A DNA stretch of 37,377 nucleotides from Actinomyces oris (GTDB lineage: Bacteria > Actinomycetota > Actinomycetes > Actinomycetales > Actinomycetaceae), in contig NZ_MSGO01000031.1 of the NCBI RefSeq assembly GCF_001929375.1, positions 1 through 37,377 on the forward strand. The letters are read 5' to 3'. Positions 16,637 to 26,589 of the stretch are shown in pieces; positions within the stretch are counted from its first letter, which is position 1; each line of letters opens with the position of its first letter. The notes beneath the pieces were generated by a model that saw nothing but the letters and a program-made list of their open reading frames with translations, did no database searches and was not told where the DNA came from. A program made the position numbers and the translations under genes.

Positions 16637-18614
16637 GGCGGGCCTGCCTCCTGCGGCGGGGGTGGGTGGGCCGGGCGGTGGCGTGGCGTGCTCCCACGAC
16701 AGCGGCCGCGGTGAGAACGAGTGCGCACGCCACCTGAGTAAGGACCAGCTCGGCACTGGGCCGGGTCAGGAGCGGCCAGGCGAGGATGAGTACCGGGATG
16801 GTGATGAGGACCGCGGTCAGGAGGCGCTCGGCCAGCATGCGATGCCCCAGCAGGCGCTCGATCTCACGCCTGCGACTCCTGGCCTGTGCCCAGGTGCGTG
16901 CCGCGAGCCCGGCGCTGGCCGCGGCTCCGGTGGCTGTGGTCAGCAGGATGAGGGCGTGGAGGACTGCCATGTGCGTGGTTTGCTCCCTGAGGGCCGTGTT
17001 GCCGGTGCCGACGGCGTCGAAGCGCGCCACGAGATCCTCCACGTGGTGCTCGCGCAGCCGCTCCCGCAGGGAGACGAGGCTCTGGCCGGTGAGGACTGCG
17101 GCCCCCTGGGTGATGGCGGACAGGTAGTCGTCTGGGGCGAAGTAGCCGTCGGGGACCACGGCGATGAGGCAGTCGCTGGTGCGGGTGCCCTCGCTACTGA
17201 GGAAGAAGCTGACGGCGGGGAGCCTCTCCGGCAGGAGCGAGCTGACCTCCTCCAGGTCGTGGGAGGTGACGGTGACGGCGTTCGCGCTCGCCCCGTGCAT
17301 GGTGTTGAAACGCGCCTGCTCGACGAGCTCCTTGGTCAAGGCCTCGTCCTGGCCGGCCAGCGACCGGGGCCGGTAGAGGGTCACCTGCTGCCCGGTGACC
17401 TTGGGCAGACCGTAGTGGGCGGCGGCCGTGTTGTTGAGATACAGGGTGGGCGGCCCGTCGCCGTCCCCGGTGGAGCCGTTGGGGATCGCCCAGGCCAGAA
17501 CGAGGCTCCCCTCCTGCTGGGCCTGGGTGATGAAGGAGGCTATCTGGAGTGTCTTGGCACCGAAGGCGGGCTCGCTGACGGACCAGATGCTCAGAGCGGT
17601 GGCCGGGGGAAGGGACTGCTGGGCCTGAGCCTGGTTGCGAAGTGCCTGTGCCTGGAGGACATCGACGATGAGGCTGGAGCTCGCGGTGGAGAAGGACCAG
17701 GTCATGGCCAGGACGAGTGCATAGGTCAGCAGGGCGATCCCGTGGCGCGGACGCTCTGCTGTCCCGGGCCGCTGCCGGCTTCCAACCGCGAGCACCACCC
17801 ATCCTGCGAGCGTGCCGGTCAGGGTTGCGGCCAGGGTCAGGAGCGCGCAGCAGGCGATGAGCTCGGCGCTCAGACGGTGGACGCTCAGCACGGCGGAGCC
17901 GTAGATGTCGTAGGCCACCAGCAGGGCGAGTAGCGCCAGAGGGAGCAGGAGCCACCGGCATGCTGTCAGGAGGCTGTTCTTGAGGAGGTGGAGGGCCAGG
18001 CGGGCGTGGGAGCGGCCCAGCAGCCGGGCGCTCCTGTAGGAGGAGGACTGGGAGACGGTGGCAAGGGCCAGGACGAGCGCCAGAACCGTCTGGGCCAGGA
18101 GCAGGCTCACGCCGATCTCGGAGCTGACGGCGGTGGACAGGGCAAGGCCCGGTGTCAGAATCCCCGACTCACTGATGCGATCGCCCCACCGGTCTGTGAC
18201 CTGGCTGAGGAACTGGGTGGTATTTTGCCGCGAGCCGATCGCGTACCACCCGCCCAGGGCATCGTCTTGGACGGTGCTGGCGCTGTAGGCGATGGGCTCC
18301 GGCAGGAGCAGCGGAGTCAGTGGCGGGCGAATGTAGTCATCGGCCTCGTAACCGAGGAGCTCGACGCTGGCTGTCGAGAATGACTCGTCGGTGGTGTCGG
18401 CGAAGTCCGTGATGTGGCGTACCTGGGCAACCTCGACGCCGGCCTGCTCGCCGATCCGATGAAGCTCATCCAGGTCGACGCCGGTTTCACTGATAATGAC
18501 ATAGCCGTTCGTCTCGGCCGGGAACAGGAGGAGGAGCGTCTGCGGAGTAAGCAGGATGGTCGCCAGGCACAGCGCGAGATTGAGGGCCCAGGTGGCTCTG
18601 AGAAGAATCTTCAT
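16629..18614 (-). CDS. Bacteriocin-associated integral membrane protein (DUF1430-like)
   Basis: 661 residues. One N-terminal transmembrane helix is followed by about 140 extracytoplasmic residues. Then comes a group of helices (VSLLLAQTVLALVLALATV, RWLLLPLALLALLVAYDIYG, LLTLAATLTGTLAGWVVLAV, then LLTYALVLAMTWSF), a second large outside domain (about 330-530), and final helices (LHALILLTTATGAAASAGLA, AVLITIPVLILAWPLL, LTQVACALVLTAAAVVGA). This matches the permease/immunity protein found with lactococcin-972-like bacteriocins. It is expected to act with the ATPase in export or immunity; which one is not settled. ATG 18614 has no strong ribosome site and follows a large hairpin. Confidence 0.8.
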   Translation of the reverse strand: MKILLRATWALNLALCLATILLTPQTLLLLFPAETNGYVIISETGVDLDELHRIGEQAGVEVAQVRHITDFADTTDESFSTASVELLGYEADDYIRPPLTPLLLPEPIAYSASTVQDDALGGWYAIGSRQNTTQFLSQVTDRWGDRISESGILTPGLALSTAVSSEIGVSLLLAQTVLALVLALATVSQSSSYRSARLLGRSHARLALHLLKNSLLTACRWLLLPLALLALLVAYDIYGSAVLSVHRLSAELIACCALLTLAATLTGTLAGWVVLAVGSRQRPGTAERPRHGIALLTYALVLAMTWSFSTASSSLIVDVLQAQALRNQAQAQQSLPPATALSIWSVSEPAFGAKTLQIASFITQAQQEGSLVLAWAIPNGSTGDGDGPPTLYLNNTAAAHYGLPKVTGQQVTLYRPRSLAGQDEALTKELVEQARFNTMHGASANAVTVTSHDLEEVSSLLPERLPAVSFFLSSEGTRTSDCLIAVVPDGYFAPDDYLSAITQGAAVLTGQSLVSLRERLREHHVEDLVARFDAVGTGNTALREQTTHMAVLHALILLTTATGAAASAGLAARTWAQARSRRREIERLLGHRMLAERLLTAVLITIPVLILAWPLLTRPSAELVLTQVACALVLTAAAVVGARHATARPTHPRRRRQARHG

Positions 18615-18623
18615 GAGGGTGGT

Positions 18624-18664
18624 GCGGTAGGCGGGGTTCCATCAGCGGAGCCGCCGCCTACCGC
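18624..18664 (-). promoter_or_regulatory. Hairpin between bacteriocin gene and transporter genes
   Basis: A perfect 11-bp stem (18624-18634 / 18654-18664) with an inner GGTTCC/GGAGCC pairing fills most of the 66-bp gap. No T-run follows on the minus strand. It could be a leaky terminator or a 3' stability element that makes the bacteriocin message more abundant than the transporter message (inference). Confidence 0.6.
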
Positions 18665-18680
18665 AAGATACTAATGATCC

Positions 18681-19100
18681 TCAGCAGAACCAGTAGAAGG
18701 CTTCGTTCGTGCTGGGGGAGCGTCGGACCTGAGCGTAAGACCACTTCCCTGCGGCAGTTTTGGGACTTCGTACGGTGATCAGCCCTTTGTAGGTCCGGAC
18801 TGAGGAGCCATGGCATCGAGATGGGTGATAGAAATTAGAGTAGACAACTCTCGAGTTCGTGCCGTAGCTCCAGGTTCCTCCGGCGACCTTGACCGTGTGA
18901 GAACCGGTGATCCAGGCAGGGCGAATGCCTGAGCCTCCGGTAGGACTGTCCTCGACAATAGCCGAGCCGTACTCGGTGGCGTCATCGGGGATAGGTGAAT
19001 CGTCTGCAAATGCGGGGGATGACGCGCCAAGAGTGAGAACCGAGGCCAGGGTGATGGCAGCCAAGCCCTTGAGGGTGGTGGTGACTGTTGAGAGTGCCAT
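18681..19100 (-). CDS. Lactococcin 972 family bacteriocin precursor
   Basis: 139 residues. A signal peptide (basic KGL, then AAITLASVLTLGASSPAFA) should be cleaved after AFA, leaving about 107 residues. The mature part holds the family signature: VAGGTWSYGTNSRVVYSNFY, then HPSRCHGSSV, and near the end AAGKWSYAQVRRSP...AFYWFC. Lactococcin 972 blocks septum formation by binding lipid II; action here is inferred from similarity. Two cysteines (in SRCHG and the last residue) could form a disulfide. The start is ATG 19100 with GGAG six bases upstream, rather than GTG 19115. First gene of a three-gene unit with the membrane protein and ATPase. Confidence 0.9.
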   Translation of the reverse strand: MALSTVTTTLKGLAAITLASVLTLGASSPAFADDSPIPDDATEYGSAIVEDSPTGGSGIRPAWITGSHTVKVAGGTWSYGTNSRVVYSNFYHPSRCHGSSVRTYKGLITVRSPKTAAGKWSYAQVRRSPSTNEAFYWFC

Positions 19101-19121
19101 GATCGCTCCGATCACTTCATA

Positions 19122-19149
19122 GGGATAGGTGGGCTGGCCAGTAAGTCAA
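19122..19149 (-). promoter_or_regulatory. Putative bacteriocin promoter; ribosome site in a small hairpin
   Basis: Minus strand TTGACT (19149-19144), a 16-base spacer, then TATCCC (19127-19122). Between it and the ATG the sequence GATCG-GAG-CGATC (19113-19101) forms a perfect small inverted repeat with the GGAG ribosome site mostly in its loop. Confidence 0.45.
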
Positions 19150-19283
19150 GTTTATGTCTAAAGGGGGGTAGGCAATATTTCAATCACGTTTTGTGGAAAC
19201 CTCCGATACAGGTGCTTTCCAGCGTGTCCGGGCCCAGCGGATGACTTCTGTATCCTGTGCGATCTCTCGAAAGCTGGAGGCGA

Positions 19284-19877
19284 TCAGGAGTGGTGGTGGC
19301 GCAGGGCGGCCACGACGCCGTCGAAGACCTCCCGGTTCATCGTGGCCCCCTCGCGGCGCACCGAGGCCGGCTCCACCAGGAGCAGACGGTCCAGGCGCAC
19401 CTCACTGGGACGGCCCTGACGGTCCCAGTCTCCGGTGCCGACGTCATGCCAGAAGCGGCCCCAACGCGCCTCCTGGGCGGCGTCGCGGTCGTGGTCCTTG
19501 CTCGTCATCTGGGCCACGACCAGGCGGTTGTCATGGCGGGCCAGGACCAGGACCGGCCGGTCCTTGCCCTGGGAGGGATCCTCCTCGAAGGGCACCCAGG
19601 TCCACACCACCTCACCGGGGTCGGCATCGCCATCGGAGTCGGGGGAATAGCTGAAAGCGGGCAGCCCCAGGGCGGAGACGTCGTAGACGCTGACGCCTCG
19701 CGACGAGGGGGCTGCCGACAACTTGGAGCCGTGGGACCGCGCGGTCTCGGTGGAACCGGATGGCGTGCTGCCGGACGTGCCCGATGAGGAGGGGGACTTC
19801 TGAGTAAGGGCCTCGCTGACGGCGTCGGAGGCGGCGCGCCCGAGCAGGGTGAGGATCCGGTTGAGAAGGCTGGCCAT
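19284..19877 (-). CDS. PemK/MazF-like protein without visible partner
   Basis: 197 residues. The first ~80 are a short helix followed by a Ser/Thr/Pro-rich linker. From about residue 100 there is a PemK/MazF-type fold: DPGEVVWTWVPFEEDPSQGK, DRPVLVLARHDNRLVVAQMT, and a C-terminal VRLDRLLLVEP. MazF-type proteins are mRNA interferases; the PGEVVW and K-RPVLV elements are typical, but many such actinobacterial proteins are orphans of unknown activity. No antitoxin gene is adjacent. ATG 19877 was chosen because TAGGGT lies seven bases upstream (leaderless pattern); an upstream reading frame has no support. Confidence 0.75.
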   Translation of the reverse strand: MASLLNRILTLLGRAASDAVSEALTQKSPSSSGTSGSTPSGSTETARSHGSKLSAAPSSRGVSVYDVSALGLPAFSYSPDSDGDADPGEVVWTWVPFEEDPSQGKDRPVLVLARHDNRLVVAQMTSKDHDRDAAQEARWGRFWHDVGTGDWDRQGRPSEVRLDRLLLVEPASVRREGATMNREVFDGVVAALRHHHS

Positions 19878-19949
19878 GAGCGCCACCCTACCGCCGGGCG
19901 GGATGCGGCAACTGCTACAGGCTCGATGCAGGCTCACGGCCGCGGCCAG

Positions 19950-19997
19950 TGCCACCGGTGGGCCCGCCCCGAAGCAGGAGGAGGACCACCGGTGGCA
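19950..19997 (-). terminator. Hairpin after the first secreted-paralog gene
   Basis: A perfect 12-bp inverted repeat (TGCCACCGGTGG, 19950-19961, and its complement, 19986-19997) with a 24-base loop, about 50 bases past the stop at 20051. Each arm is itself nearly palindromic. No T-run. Confidence 0.5.
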
Positions 19998-20050
19998 CCG
20001 CCGAGCGTGCCGATGGTGCGGCGCGCCCGGAGGCTCGCGTTGGTGAGGTA

Positions 20051-21562
20051 CTAGTTCCCGGCGCGCGTCACGGGAATGCAGATCGAGTGGGTCCCGGCCT
20101 CGGTGCCGCCCTCACTGCCGGCGACGTCGATCTGCATCGTCAGTCCCTGGGAGGGGTCCTGGGGACTGCAGGTGCCCAGGGCCTTCCAGGTCTCCTCGGT
20201 GACCGCCTCGGCGTTGACCTGGTAGGTGCTGGTGAAGGTCATCGTGGTTGACGAGTGGGCGTTCAAGGTGTCACCGGTGCGCAACGACAAGGAGCCGTCA
20301 TCCTGGAGGACATAGCTGTCCGGGCCGACCCATCTGGGGGTACCAGTACCCGTCACGCTCTTGAGGGTGAAGCCGGCCGGGACCCGGGGGTGCAGGACGA
20401 TATTGGAGGTGTGGCCGTCGGCGTCGGTGTTGTTGGTGAAGGTGATGGTGTAGCCGACCTCGACCTCGTAGGTGCCGGCGGGGTCGGCCTCGACCAAGCG
20501 GTCCGTGGGATGAGTCTCCACCTCAACCACCGGCCGGTCCTTGGTGTAGTCGCTGGAGAAGGTCTGTCCGCCGGTGGTGAGCGCGGCCTTGACCCTGTTG
20601 CGTCCCACGACGCCGGTCAGGTCCACCTGGCAGGTGATCTCCTTGCCCTGGGGGACCTTCGCCGCTCCGCTGGAGACCGTGAGGTTCTCGGCCGGGCCCG
20701 TGGCGGAGACGACCTTGCCGCCGAAGGAGGTCAGGTCGCAGGTCAGGGCGGTCACCTGGGCCTGTCCCTTGGACCGGCCGGCGGAGATGGTGAAGCCCAA
20801 CAGGGGCGTGGTGGAGTCGTTCCTCGCCGTCATGGTGAAGCGGGAGGCGTCCTTGGCGGCCCCATCGACCTTGACGTCCTCGACGGACACGGTGGCGTGA
20901 GCCGCGCTGGCAGCGGGCTTGTGCGCGCTGACAGTGGGTCGAAGGACCGCGTCGCGTGTGGAGACCTCGATCGTGGGCGCGAAACGGTAGCTGCGTGCGT
21001 CCGCACCGGGAGCCACCACCGTGGTCCCCAGGTCCAGGTCGACGTAGCTGCTCTTGTCCCAGTAGGTGTAGAAGTTGATGTCAAAGGTCAGCTTCAGGTG
21101 CTCGGGAGTGCAGGAAACGGCTTTGACCGAGCCGATGGGCTCATCCCGCAGGGGGTTGTACAGCTCGGAGATGGAACTCAGCCCGGACTCCGCTTCCAAG
21201 CTCGGGGGCTCGTCCCCACCGTTGTCGATGTAGAAGGCACTGGTCCCAGTCACCTCGTCACCGTTCTGGGAGGGGCAGGACCAGGTCCACTGACCCGGCA
21301 CGGAGTCGGCCTCAATGGTGACATTCGTGGAGCTCTTCGGGGCGATGGCCGATGGGATGCGAACCCTCCAGCTCAGACAGCCCTCGGCATTACGAGAGCC
21401 ATGGCAGCCGGCGCCAGCCGTGTGATACAGCCCCTCCACGGTGATATCAGTAGCGGCGGACGCCGGGGCCGCGATGGCTGCGGAAGCGAGAAGGGGAAGA
21501 GCCAGGGCAATGCGCAGGAGGCGCCGCCACGGCTGACCGGGTGGGGAGGATGGGAAGTGCAT
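20051..21562 (-). CDS. Secreted protein of unknown function, paralog 1 (DUF11-like C-terminal part)
   Basis: 503 residues with a clear signal peptide (RRLLRIALALPLLASAAIAA, cleavage near APASAA). The N-terminal ~200 residues are Cys-containing beta-rich sequence (GAGCHGSRNAEGCLSW, WTWSCPS, AVSCTPEH). The C-terminal ~300 residues resemble tandem Ig-like/DUF11 modules (VGYTITFTNNTDADG, HPRVPAGFTLKSV, SSTTMTFTSTYQV). There is no LPXTG motif or membrane tail, so it should be released or held non-covalently. ATG 21562 has GAAAGG seven bases upstream, exactly as in its neighbour. About 65-70% like the protein at 21695-23224 by eye, with one DNA stretch identical. Function not recognised; a surface or adhesive role is a guess. 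Confidence 0.8.
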   Translation of the reverse strand: MHFPSSPPGQPWRRLLRIALALPLLASAAIAAPASAATDITVEGLYHTAGAGCHGSRNAEGCLSWRVRIPSAIAPKSSTNVTIEADSVPGQWTWSCPSQNGDEVTGTSAFYIDNGGDEPPSLEAESGLSSISELYNPLRDEPIGSVKAVSCTPEHLKLTFDINFYTYWDKSSYVDLDLGTTVVAPGADARSYRFAPTIEVSTRDAVLRPTVSAHKPAASAAHATVSVEDVKVDGAAKDASRFTMTARNDSTTPLLGFTISAGRSKGQAQVTALTCDLTSFGGKVVSATGPAENLTVSSGAAKVPQGKEITCQVDLTGVVGRNRVKAALTTGGQTFSSDYTKDRPVVEVETHPTDRLVEADPAGTYEVEVGYTITFTNNTDADGHTSNIVLHPRVPAGFTLKSVTGTGTPRWVGPDSYVLQDDGSLSLRTGDTLNAHSSTTMTFTSTYQVNAEAVTEETWKALGTCSPQDPSQGLTMQIDVAGSEGGTEAGTHSICIPVTRAGN

Positions 21563-21624
21563 GAGCACGCCTTTCGTGGAGGTGAATGGAGTATTGGATT
21601 CCCGTCGTGGGAGAAAGTCATGTG

Positions 21625-21661
21625 AAGGTCGGACAGGTGAGGCGTTCACCTATCCGACCTT
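21625..21661 (-). terminator. Terminator-like hairpin between the tandem paralogs
   Basis: A 16-bp stem (21625-21640 / 21646-21661) with one mismatched pair and a five-base loop, 33 bases past the stop of the upstream paralog. It is not followed by a clear T-run, so partial read-through into the next paralog is possible. Confidence 0.6.
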
Positions 21662-21694
21662 CATCCAGCCAGGCTGATCGGCCGGTGCTCGTTC

Positions 21695-23224
21695 TCAATC
21701 CTTCGTGCGCGTCACGACGGTGCAGGCCGAGAAGGTGGCGGGCTCAACCCCGTCGCTGCCGGCGACGTCGATCTGGGTGGTCAGTCCCTTGGAGGGGTCC
21801 TTGGGATCGCAGGTGCCCAGGGCCTTCCAGGTCTCCTCAGTGACCGCCTCGGCGTTGACCTGGTAGGTGCTGGTGAAGGTCATCGTGGTTGACGAGTGGG
21901 CGCCCAGGGCATCGCCCGTGGACAGCGGTATGGAACCATCGGGCTGGATCTCGTAGTCATCCATGCTGATCCACCACGGGACACCACTGCCCCACACGTA
22001 CTTGAGGGTGAAGCCGGCCGGGACCCGGGGGCGCAGGACGATATTGGAGGTCTGACCGTCGGCGTCGGTGTTGTTGGTGAAGGTGACGCTGTAGCCGACC
22101 TCGACCTCATAGGTGCCGGCGGGCTCGGCCTCAACGCCGCGATCAGTGGGCTCGACCTTCACCTCGCTGATGGGGCGATCCTTGGTGTAGTCGCTGGAGA
22201 AGGTCTGTCCGCCGGTGGTGAGCGCGGCCTTGAAAGTGTTGCGTCCCACGACGCCGGTCAGGTCCACCTGGCAGGTGATCTCCTTGCCCTGGGGGACCTT
22301 CGCCGCTCCGCTGGAGACCGTGAGGTTCTCGGCCGGGCCCGTGGCGGAGACGACCTTGCCGCCGAAGGAGGTCAGGTCGCAGGTCAGGGCGGTCACCTGG
22401 GCCTGTCCCTTGGACCGGCCGGCGGAGATGGTGAAGTCGGACAGGAGCGTGGTGGAGTCGTTCCTCGCCGTCATGGTGAAGCGGGAGGCGTCCTTCGCGG
22501 CACCGTCGACCGCGACCTCCTTGGTGGACACGGTGGCGTGAGCCGCGCTGGCAGCGGGCTTGTGAGCCGTAACGGTGGGCGTGAGAACCAGGCTGGCCGC
22601 GGAGGTCGTGATCTTCGGGCTGAAGGTATAGCTGCGCGCGTCCGTGCCAGGCGCCACCACCGTGGTTCCGAGATCCAGGTCGAGATAGGAGCTCTGGTCC
22701 CGGGCGGCGTCGAAGTTGACCTCGTAGGTCAGGCTCAGGTGCTCAGGAGTGCAGGAAACGGCTTTGACCGAGCCGGCGCTGTCCCCGTGCTGGTTGTAGT
22801 AGAGATGGTCGAAGAAACCCAGGCCGGAGTCGGCCAGCTTCGATGCGGGCTCGCCCTTGCCCTTGTTGATGTAGAAGGCGCTGGTCCCGGCTACCCTGTC
22901 GCCGTCCGGGGAGGGACAGGACCAGGTCCACTGACCCGGCACGGAGTCGGCCTCAATGGTGACGGTGGTGGATGCGTTCGGGGCGACGGTCGAGGGGACG
23001 CGCACCCCCCAGCTCAGGCAGCCCTCGGCATTGTCGGAGCCGTGGCAGCCGGCACCGGCGGGGCGGTAGCGCCCCTCCACGGTGATACCGGTGTCCGGGG
23101 TGGCGGTCGGGACGGCTGCGCTCGCCGGAGCGGCGACGGCGCCGACGGTGAGCAGAGGAAGAGTGATGGCGACGCCCAGGAGGCGCCGCCACGGACGAGT
23201 GGGTGGGGGAGACGGGAAGTGCAT
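21695..23224 (-). CDS. Secreted protein of unknown function, paralog 2 (DUF11-like C-terminal part)
   Basis: 509 residues, same architecture as its downstream neighbour. A signal peptide (RRLLGVAITLPLLTVGAVAA, then APASAA) is followed by a Cys-containing beta-rich N-terminal domain (GAGCHGSDNAEGCLSW, WTWSCPSPDGD, AVSCTPEHLS) and Ig-like/DUF11-like repeats (VGYSVTFTNNTDADGQTS, LRPRVPAGFTLKYV, FTSTYQVNAEAVTEE). No cell-wall sorting signal. The ATG at 23224 shares the GAAAGGCGTGCTC leader with paralog 1. Being nearest the putative promoter at 23274, it is probably transcribed first. Divergence is highest in residues 100-230, while the middle is nearly identical to paralog 1. Confidence 0.8.
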   Translation of the reverse strand: MHFPSPPPTRPWRRLLGVAITLPLLTVGAVAAPASAAVPTATPDTGITVEGRYRPAGAGCHGSDNAEGCLSWGVRVPSTVAPNASTTVTIEADSVPGQWTWSCPSPDGDRVAGTSAFYINKGKGEPASKLADSGLGFFDHLYYNQHGDSAGSVKAVSCTPEHLSLTYEVNFDAARDQSSYLDLDLGTTVVAPGTDARSYTFSPKITTSAASLVLTPTVTAHKPAASAAHATVSTKEVAVDGAAKDASRFTMTARNDSTTLLSDFTISAGRSKGQAQVTALTCDLTSFGGKVVSATGPAENLTVSSGAAKVPQGKEITCQVDLTGVVGRNTFKAALTTGGQTFSSDYTKDRPISEVKVEPTDRGVEAEPAGTYEVEVGYSVTFTNNTDADGQTSNIVLRPRVPAGFTLKYVWGSGVPWWISMDDYEIQPDGSIPLSTGDALGAHSSTTMTFTSTYQVNAEAVTEETWKALGTCDPKDPSKGLTTQIDVAGSDGVEPATFSACTVVTRTKD

Positions 23225-23273
23225 GAGCACGCCTTTCACTGAAATGATCGGAAGGGAAGCCAATCGGTTCTTT

Positions 23274-23320
23274 AATATAACCTTGAACAGAGCGCTATGG
23301 AAATGGAGAAGTGCTTCTCC
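23274..23320 (-). promoter_or_regulatory. Putative promoter of the secreted-paralog unit with upstream palindrome
   Basis: Minus strand TATATT (23279-23274), a strong -10 in an AT-rich patch, about 50 bases before the ATG; the -35 is poor. A perfect palindrome, GGAGAAG-TG-CTTCTCC (23305-23320), sits just upstream of the -35 position and could bind a regulator (inference). Confidence 0.45.
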
Positions 23321-23359
23321 TGCTGTGCTTCCCCGGCCTTCGTGAAAGGCATGGACAAA

Positions 23360-23393
23360 GGTCGGTCGCGTCCAACTTTTGGCGCAACCGACC
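23360..23393 (-). terminator. Probable trp operon terminator
   Basis: An 11-bp stem with one mismatch (23360-23370 / 23383-23393), about 43 bases past the trpA stop. On the minus strand it is followed by TTTGTCC, a short T-rich tail. Confidence 0.6.
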
Positions 23394-23435
23394 CTTGTCG
23401 TTGTTCTCCTCGACTCGTCTGCCAGACCTCGCTCA

Positions 23436-24311
23436 TCAGTGCGGGCGCGTGGCCTCCTTCATCGTGGCGGTGAAGGCGACGAGGTCACTGCGCAGCGCCC
23501 CGAGCGCGTAGTGGCGGCGCTCCTCATTGCCGCCTCTGCCGTTGCTGCCGCAGACCGCCGCCACGATCTCGGGGGCGTAGCGCTCCACGATCTTGACCGT
23601 GGCCGATCCGCTGATGGCGCCGTCGGCACCGGCTGTGATGGCCTCGGTGACCTGCTCGGGCGTGGAGATGCCGAAGCCCAGCATCACCGGTGCGGCGGCG
23701 TCGGCGCGCAGGCGCTCGACCGACTTGGCGAGCCCCACGGTGGAGGAGGCCCACTCGGTTCCGGTCACCCCCACCCGGGAGACGGCGTAGACGTAGCCGC
23801 GTGAGGCCGCCGCCACCGCGTCCAGCGTCTCGGCCGCGGCCGATGGCGGGGCGATGTAGACGGCGTCGACACCGGCTTCCTCGGCGGCCCGGCTGAAGGC
23901 GGCCGACTCACGGATCGGGACGTCGGGCAGCAGCACCGAGTCGATGCCGGCCTGCGCGCACTGGGAGTAGAAGCGCTCCAGGCCCATCGCGAAGGGAACG
24001 TTGCCGTAGATGAGCATGCCGATGGGCAGCTGCGGGTGGCGCCGGCGCACCCGCTCAACCACCTCCAGGCAGTCCTGGAATCCCACGCCCGCGGCCAGGG
24101 CCCGGACGTGCGCCTTCTGGATCGTGGGGCCGTCGGCGACCGGGTCGGTGAAGGGCACCCCCAGCTCCAGGGCGTCGGCCCCACCGGCGATGAGTGCCTC
24201 GATGACGGCCTCACTGGTGTCCGGATCGGGGTCGCCGACCATGACGAAGGGGACGAAGGCACCCTCACCGCGCTCCTTGAGGGCGGTGAACATCGCAGGA
24301 TAACGACTCAT
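23436..24311 (-). CDS. trpA: Tryptophan synthase alpha subunit
   Basis: 291 residues. TrpA cleaves indole-3-glycerol phosphate and passes indole to TrpB. Visible motifs: FVPFVMVGDPDPDTS, the catalytic Glu in ADALELGVPFTDPVADGPTI (the Asp of FTDP is the second catalytic residue), YGNVPFAMGLERFYSQC, YAVSRVGVTG and the phosphate-binding GFGISTPEQV / GADGAISGSA. About 20 extra charged residues extend the C-terminus. The ATG at 24311 follows the trpCB stop by one base (TGAGATG), so translation is coupled; a GTG/ATG further upstream would overlap. Last gene of the trp operon. Confidence 0.96.
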   Translation of the reverse strand: MSRYPAMFTALKERGEGAFVPFVMVGDPDPDTSEAVIEALIAGGADALELGVPFTDPVADGPTIQKAHVRALAAGVGFQDCLEVVERVRRRHPQLPIGMLIYGNVPFAMGLERFYSQCAQAGIDSVLLPDVPIRESAAFSRAAEEAGVDAVYIAPPSAAAETLDAVAAASRGYVYAVSRVGVTGTEWASSTVGLAKSVERLRADAAAPVMLGFGISTPEQVTEAITAGADGAISGSATVKIVERYAPEIVAAVCGSNGRGGNEERRHYALGALRSDLVAFTATMKEATRPH

Positions 24312-24312
24312 C

Positions 24313-26580
<2,268 letters not shown>

Positions 26581-26589
26581 GGCATCTCC

